A stretch of 16,450 nucleotides of DNA from Sporomusa sp. (GTDB taxonomy: Bacteria; Bacillota_C; Negativicutes; Sporomusales; Sporomusaceae), in the NCBI GenBank assembly GCA_029256645.1, contig JAQSXM010000018.1, forward strand, positions 1-16,450. Reading direction: 5' to 3'. The translations under genes and the position numbers were made by a program. The notes below the pieces were generated by a model, which was not told the origin of the DNA, ran no database searches, and saw only the letters and a list, made by a program, of their open reading frames with translations. Shown here one piece after another: positions 14,359-16,450 of this stretch. Numbering within the stretch: position 1 is the stretch's first letter; each line of letters opens with the position of its first letter.

Positions 14359-14803
14359 CTTTAACCATAGCAATTTCATCACAATTGGGAAATTTCGGGC
14401 AGTTAATGCACTCTTTCCACATTTTATGGGGTACGCTCTCCTTGGGTACTTCTTTGAAGTCCAGCTTAGCAAAAAAACCAGGCTGGTATGTTAATGCAAA
14501 CAAGGTTTTGACACCGAGATCCCTGGCCTCTTCTGTCAGCCTATTTACAATTTCACGGCCAACCCCGGTCTTAATCTTGCTAGGGTGAATTGCCAGCGCC
14601 CGAATCTCACCAAGTTCATCCCAAATCAGATGTAGCGCAGCTACACCGACAACCTTTCCGTCTTCTTCAGCCAGAATAAATTCCCGCAGCCCTTCATACA
14701 GAGTATTACGAGCCCGGGCAAGCATAAGCCCTTGCTCGGCATAATCATTGATTAGCTTAAGAATATGTTCCACATCATTGAATTTTGCTTTACGAAAAAT
14801 CAT
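14351..14803 (-). CDS. GNAT N-acetyltransferase, short N-acetylglutamate synthase-like
   Basis: This is a cytosolic acetyl-CoA-dependent acetyltransferase. From MIFRKAKFNDVEHI it has 150 residues. The GNAT core shows the LILAEEDGKVVG-like strand (FILAEEDGKVVG), EIRALAIHPSKIKTGVGREIV with a modified acetyl-CoA loop, then TYQPGFFAKLDFKEVPKESVPHKMWKEC and the Cys-rich ending CINCPKFPNCDEIAM. That ending and the PHKMW block are typical of the short ArgA-like enzymes that make N-acetylglutamate for arginine synthesis. No arginine gene is nearby, so the substrate is inferred. I chose ATG 14803 because GGGGG (14813-14817) is 9 bases upstream; an ATG at 14812 abuts the same G run and is less likely. 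Its last codons lie inside the terminator stem. Confidence 0.85.
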   Translation of the reverse strand: MIFRKAKFNDVEHILKLINDYAEQGLMLARARNTLYEGLREFILAEEDGKVVGVAALHLIWDELGEIRALAIHPSKIKTGVGREIVNRLTEEARDLGVKTLFALTYQPGFFAKLDFKEVPKESVPHKMWKECINCPKFPNCDEIAMVKEL

Positions 14804-14830
14804 GACCTTCATCCCCCAGTTCTACGTATC

Positions 14831-14859
14831 ATTATACATATAAAGTAATATTTATACAA
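14831..14859 (-). promoter_or_regulatory. Sigma-A promoter for the acetyltransferase gene
   Basis: A perfect TATAAT (14836-14831) lies 17 bases from TTGTAT (14859-14854). Transcription would start near 14824, about 20 bases before the start codon. It allows expression apart from nth. Confidence 0.65.
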
Positions 14860-14869
14860 CACTTATTCA

Positions 14870-15502
14870 TTATCCCTTGCAACTTGGACATAAATCACTT
14901 AGGGGGCAGGTTGGACACAGCGGTTTAGCGGCCTTGCAAACCTTACGCCCATGCCAGATCAGCCAGTGGTGCGCATCGCTCCACTGTTCCCGGGGTATTG
15001 CCCGCATAAGCCCCTGTTCAACCGCAAGCGGTGTATCACCAATTGCCAGCTTAAGCCGGTTAGCCACCCGAAATACATGAGTATCAACAGCAATTGCCGG
15101 AACACCAAAAAGCTGGCTTAAAAGTACATTGGCCGTTTTACGCCCTACCCCGGGCAGTTGTACTAAATCCTCAAACTTGTCAGGCACTTGTCCACCATAT
15201 TCCCGGCACAATTTCTCACAGGTTGCCAGAATGTTCTTTGCTTTACTCCGGAACAGGCCGCAGTCGTGAATCTCTGCCTCCAGACCTAGCTGGCCAAGCT
15301 CCAGGATTTTTTCCGGTGTATTGTAACGGGGAAACATTCGGGCTGTAATAATATTAACCCGGGTATCGGTACACTGTGCTGACAGAATTACCGCAATCAT
15401 GAGTTCAAAGGGCGTCGAATACGTCAGCGCCGTAGTAGTATCTTTATAACACTGCTCTAATCGTTCAAGCATTGGTTTTTTCATTGATTTCGTAATACGC
15501 AC
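14870..15502 (-). CDS. nth: Endonuclease III (DNA glycosylase/AP lyase)
   Basis: Nth removes oxidised pyrimidines and cuts the abasic site. The 210-residue protein has FELMIAVILSAQCTD, the helix-hairpin-helix LPGVGRKTANVLL with the catalytic Lys, and VDTHVFR with the catalytic Asp. It ends in a [4Fe-4S] motif (C-x6-C-x2-C-x5-C, in CKAAKPLCPTCPLSDLC). I place the start at the GTG at 15502 because GGAGG (15511-15515) lies 8 bases upstream. The ATG at 15517 overlaps that ribosome site and has none of its own. A TACAAT-like -10 lies at 15546-15541 without a clear -35. No terminator is visible before the acetyltransferase promoter. Confidence 0.95.
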   Translation of the reverse strand: MRITKSMKKPMLERLEQCYKDTTTALTYSTPFELMIAVILSAQCTDTRVNIITARMFPRYNTPEKILELGQLGLEAEIHDCGLFRSKAKNILATCEKLCREYGGQVPDKFEDLVQLPGVGRKTANVLLSQLFGVPAIAVDTHVFRVANRLKLAIGDTPLAVEQGLMRAIPREQWSDAHHWLIWHGRKVCKAAKPLCPTCPLSDLCPSCKG

Positions 15503-15812
15503 GAACGCAGCCTCCATTTTTCTGCAAATTAGCTAAAGATATTGTACCCTATTTATAGGCACAACTCTAGCCTTTGTCTTTACTTGGGATAATGAATTTT
15601 GTATTCTTAGAAAAATTTACTAATAGTTATTTTAATCCTTTAGGTTTTGTGGTATTTTCATTTTATTGGGTTTGGGATGTAGTACAGGCATTACCAGCCC
15701 AACTACTTTACCAGGAAGCGAGGTTAATTTTTTTACAACCAGGAGCAAGTGAGGTGATTTTCAAGCAAAGAGGTGATTGATAATATTATTGGCGACGAAA
15801 GGAAAGATCTAG
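15503..15812. promoter_or_regulatory. Divergent intergenic region between nth and dctA
   Basis: It holds the nth ribosome site and start region on the left and the dctA leader on the right. A CCTAT/ATAGG inverted repeat lies at about 15549-15560, and a 9-base direct repeat GAGGTGATT occurs at 15751-15759 and 15770-15778, just before the dctA ribosome site. I see no strong promoter and no sigma-54 element. A 68-codon plus-strand frame here looks like chance. Confidence 0.4.
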
Positions 15813-16450
15813 ATGAAAACACCATTATTAAAATCTCTGCATACCCAAGTATTCCTTGCCATTATATTTGGAGTAGCCTTGGGACATTTTTATCCTGCGC
15901 TCGGTGAAAGCATGAAACCGCTGGGTGATGGGTTTATCAAACTCATTAAGATGATTATCGCACCCATTATTTTTTGCACAATTGTTACCGGCATTGCTGG
16001 CATGGATGATATTAAGAAAGTTGGCCGGGTAGGCGCAAAAGCATTAATTTATTTTGAGGTTGTTACAACCTTTGCGCTCGTCATGGGCTTATCCCTGGTA
16101 AATTGGCTGAAGCCAGGCGCAGGCATGAATGTTGATGTCAGCAAACTTGATACCAACGCAATATCGGCCTATACTACAGCTGCTAAAGCCCAGAGCACTG
16201 TGGATTTCTTCATGAATATCATTCCAACAAGCGTTGTCGATGCTTTTGCCAAAGGCGACATTCTCCAGGTGCTGCTGTTTTCCATCCTTTTTGGTTGGGC
16301 ACTACTGATCATGGGAAAAAAGGGCGCACCGGTGTTTAGTCTGATTAGCGATATCTCTCATAGTTTTTTTGTTATTGTAGATATCATCATGAAGATCGCA
16401 CCTATTGGTGTTTTTGGAGCAATGGCCTTTACCATCGGCAAATATGGTAT
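15813..16450 (+). CDS. dctA: C4-dicarboxylate:cation symporter DctA (5' part)
   Basis: DctA imports succinate, fumarate and malate with H+ or Na+ through the cytoplasmic membrane. The reading frame is open to the window end, giving 212 codons of a protein that normally has about 420-450 residues. It starts [20 protein letters not shown] and continues with [31 protein letters not shown] and [20 protein letters not shown]. Further on come [36 protein letters not shown] and [17 protein letters not shown]. These are the first five or so membrane segments of the DAACS family and are very close to DctA of other bacteria. The ATG at 15813 follows GAAAGGAAAG by about 7 bases and is preceded directly by an in-frame TAG, so no longer N-terminus is possible. 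Expect the transport motif and the Ser-rich loop beyond the window. Confidence 0.93.
   Translation, partial: MKTPLLKSLHTQVFLAIIFGVALGHFYPALGESMKPLGDGFIKLIKMIIAPIIFCTIVTGIAGMDDIKKVGRVGAKALIYFEVVTTFALVMGLSLVNWLKPGAGMNVDVSKLDTNAISAYTTAAKAQSTVDFFMNIIPTSVVDAFAKGDILQVLLFSILFGWALLIMGKKGAPVFSLISDISHSFFVIVDIIMKIAPIGVFGAMAFTIGKYG

Noticed and set aside
14013..14588. Long plus-strand frame across the UPF0173 and acetyltransferase genes
   Set aside because: It is a shadow of both genes, made open by the symmetric terminator; both real genes have clear family motifs.
15503..15517. ATG at 15517 as the start of endonuclease III
   Set aside because: It overlaps the GGAGG that serves the GTG at 15502, and it lacks its own ribosome site.
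15574..15780. Plus-strand frame of 68 codons before dctA
   Set aside because: It starts with TTG without a ribosome site, has an odd aromatic composition, and occupies the dctA control region.

Overview
The window looks like chromosomal DNA from an anaerobic, probably spore-forming member of the Firmicutes with moderate GC content. A Sporomusa/Pelosinus-like Negativicute is my best guess, from the gene set: hydG, UvsE, a CBS/DRTGG-type family II pyrophosphatase, a TSCPD protein, an iron alcohol dehydrogenase, molybdenum-cofactor genes and a T-box leader. The assignment rests on protein character and gene content, not on a database search. I see no mobile elements, CRISPR arrays, tRNA or rRNA genes.

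Layout from left to right. Positions 1-584 (+) hold the 3' end of hydG ([FeFe]-hydrogenase H-cluster maturase) with an apparent frameshift near base 20, followed by a strong terminator. Positions 795-2414 (+) encode an exported SGNH-hydrolase with three Fn3-like repeats; its end overlaps, tail to tail, the end of tyrA. Positions 2383-4304 (-) are an aroF-tyrA operon behind a complete T-box leader (4328-4605) with a UAC (Tyr) specifier, its own terminator and a good promoter. Positions 4659-5223 (-) carry a TSCPD protein and an unrecognised small protein behind a 10-bp inverted repeat that brackets a TATAAT box. Positions 5288-6919 (-) encode the pyrophosphatase. Positions 7085-8038 (+) encode the UV-damage endonuclease UvsE.

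Positions 8051-9452 (-) are a tight moaC-MOSC-mogA operon. After a 400-base gap with two hairpins comes an iron-containing alcohol dehydrogenase (9852-11012, -) with a roughly 280-nt leader and a near-consensus sigma-54 promoter at 11304-11318. An unrecognised 118-aa gene (11493-11849, -) follows, then moaA and mobB (11973-13462, -). The two molybdopterin operons therefore flank the alcohol dehydrogenase: MoaA and MoaC make the pyranopterin precursor, MogA adenylylates molybdopterin, and MobB and the MOSC protein act in later or accessory steps.

The right end carries a UPF0173 metallo-hydrolase (13637-14302, +), a GNAT acetyltransferase resembling short N-acetylglutamate synthases (-), endonuclease III (-), and the 5' part of a DctA-type C4-dicarboxylate symporter (15813 to the end, +). 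Most genes are housekeeping or metabolic. The most informative signals are regulatory: the tyrosine T-box, the sigma-54 promoter with an upstream dyad, the TSCPD operator-like repeat, and the way terminators and gene ends are packed together. I found no convincing new multi-gene system.
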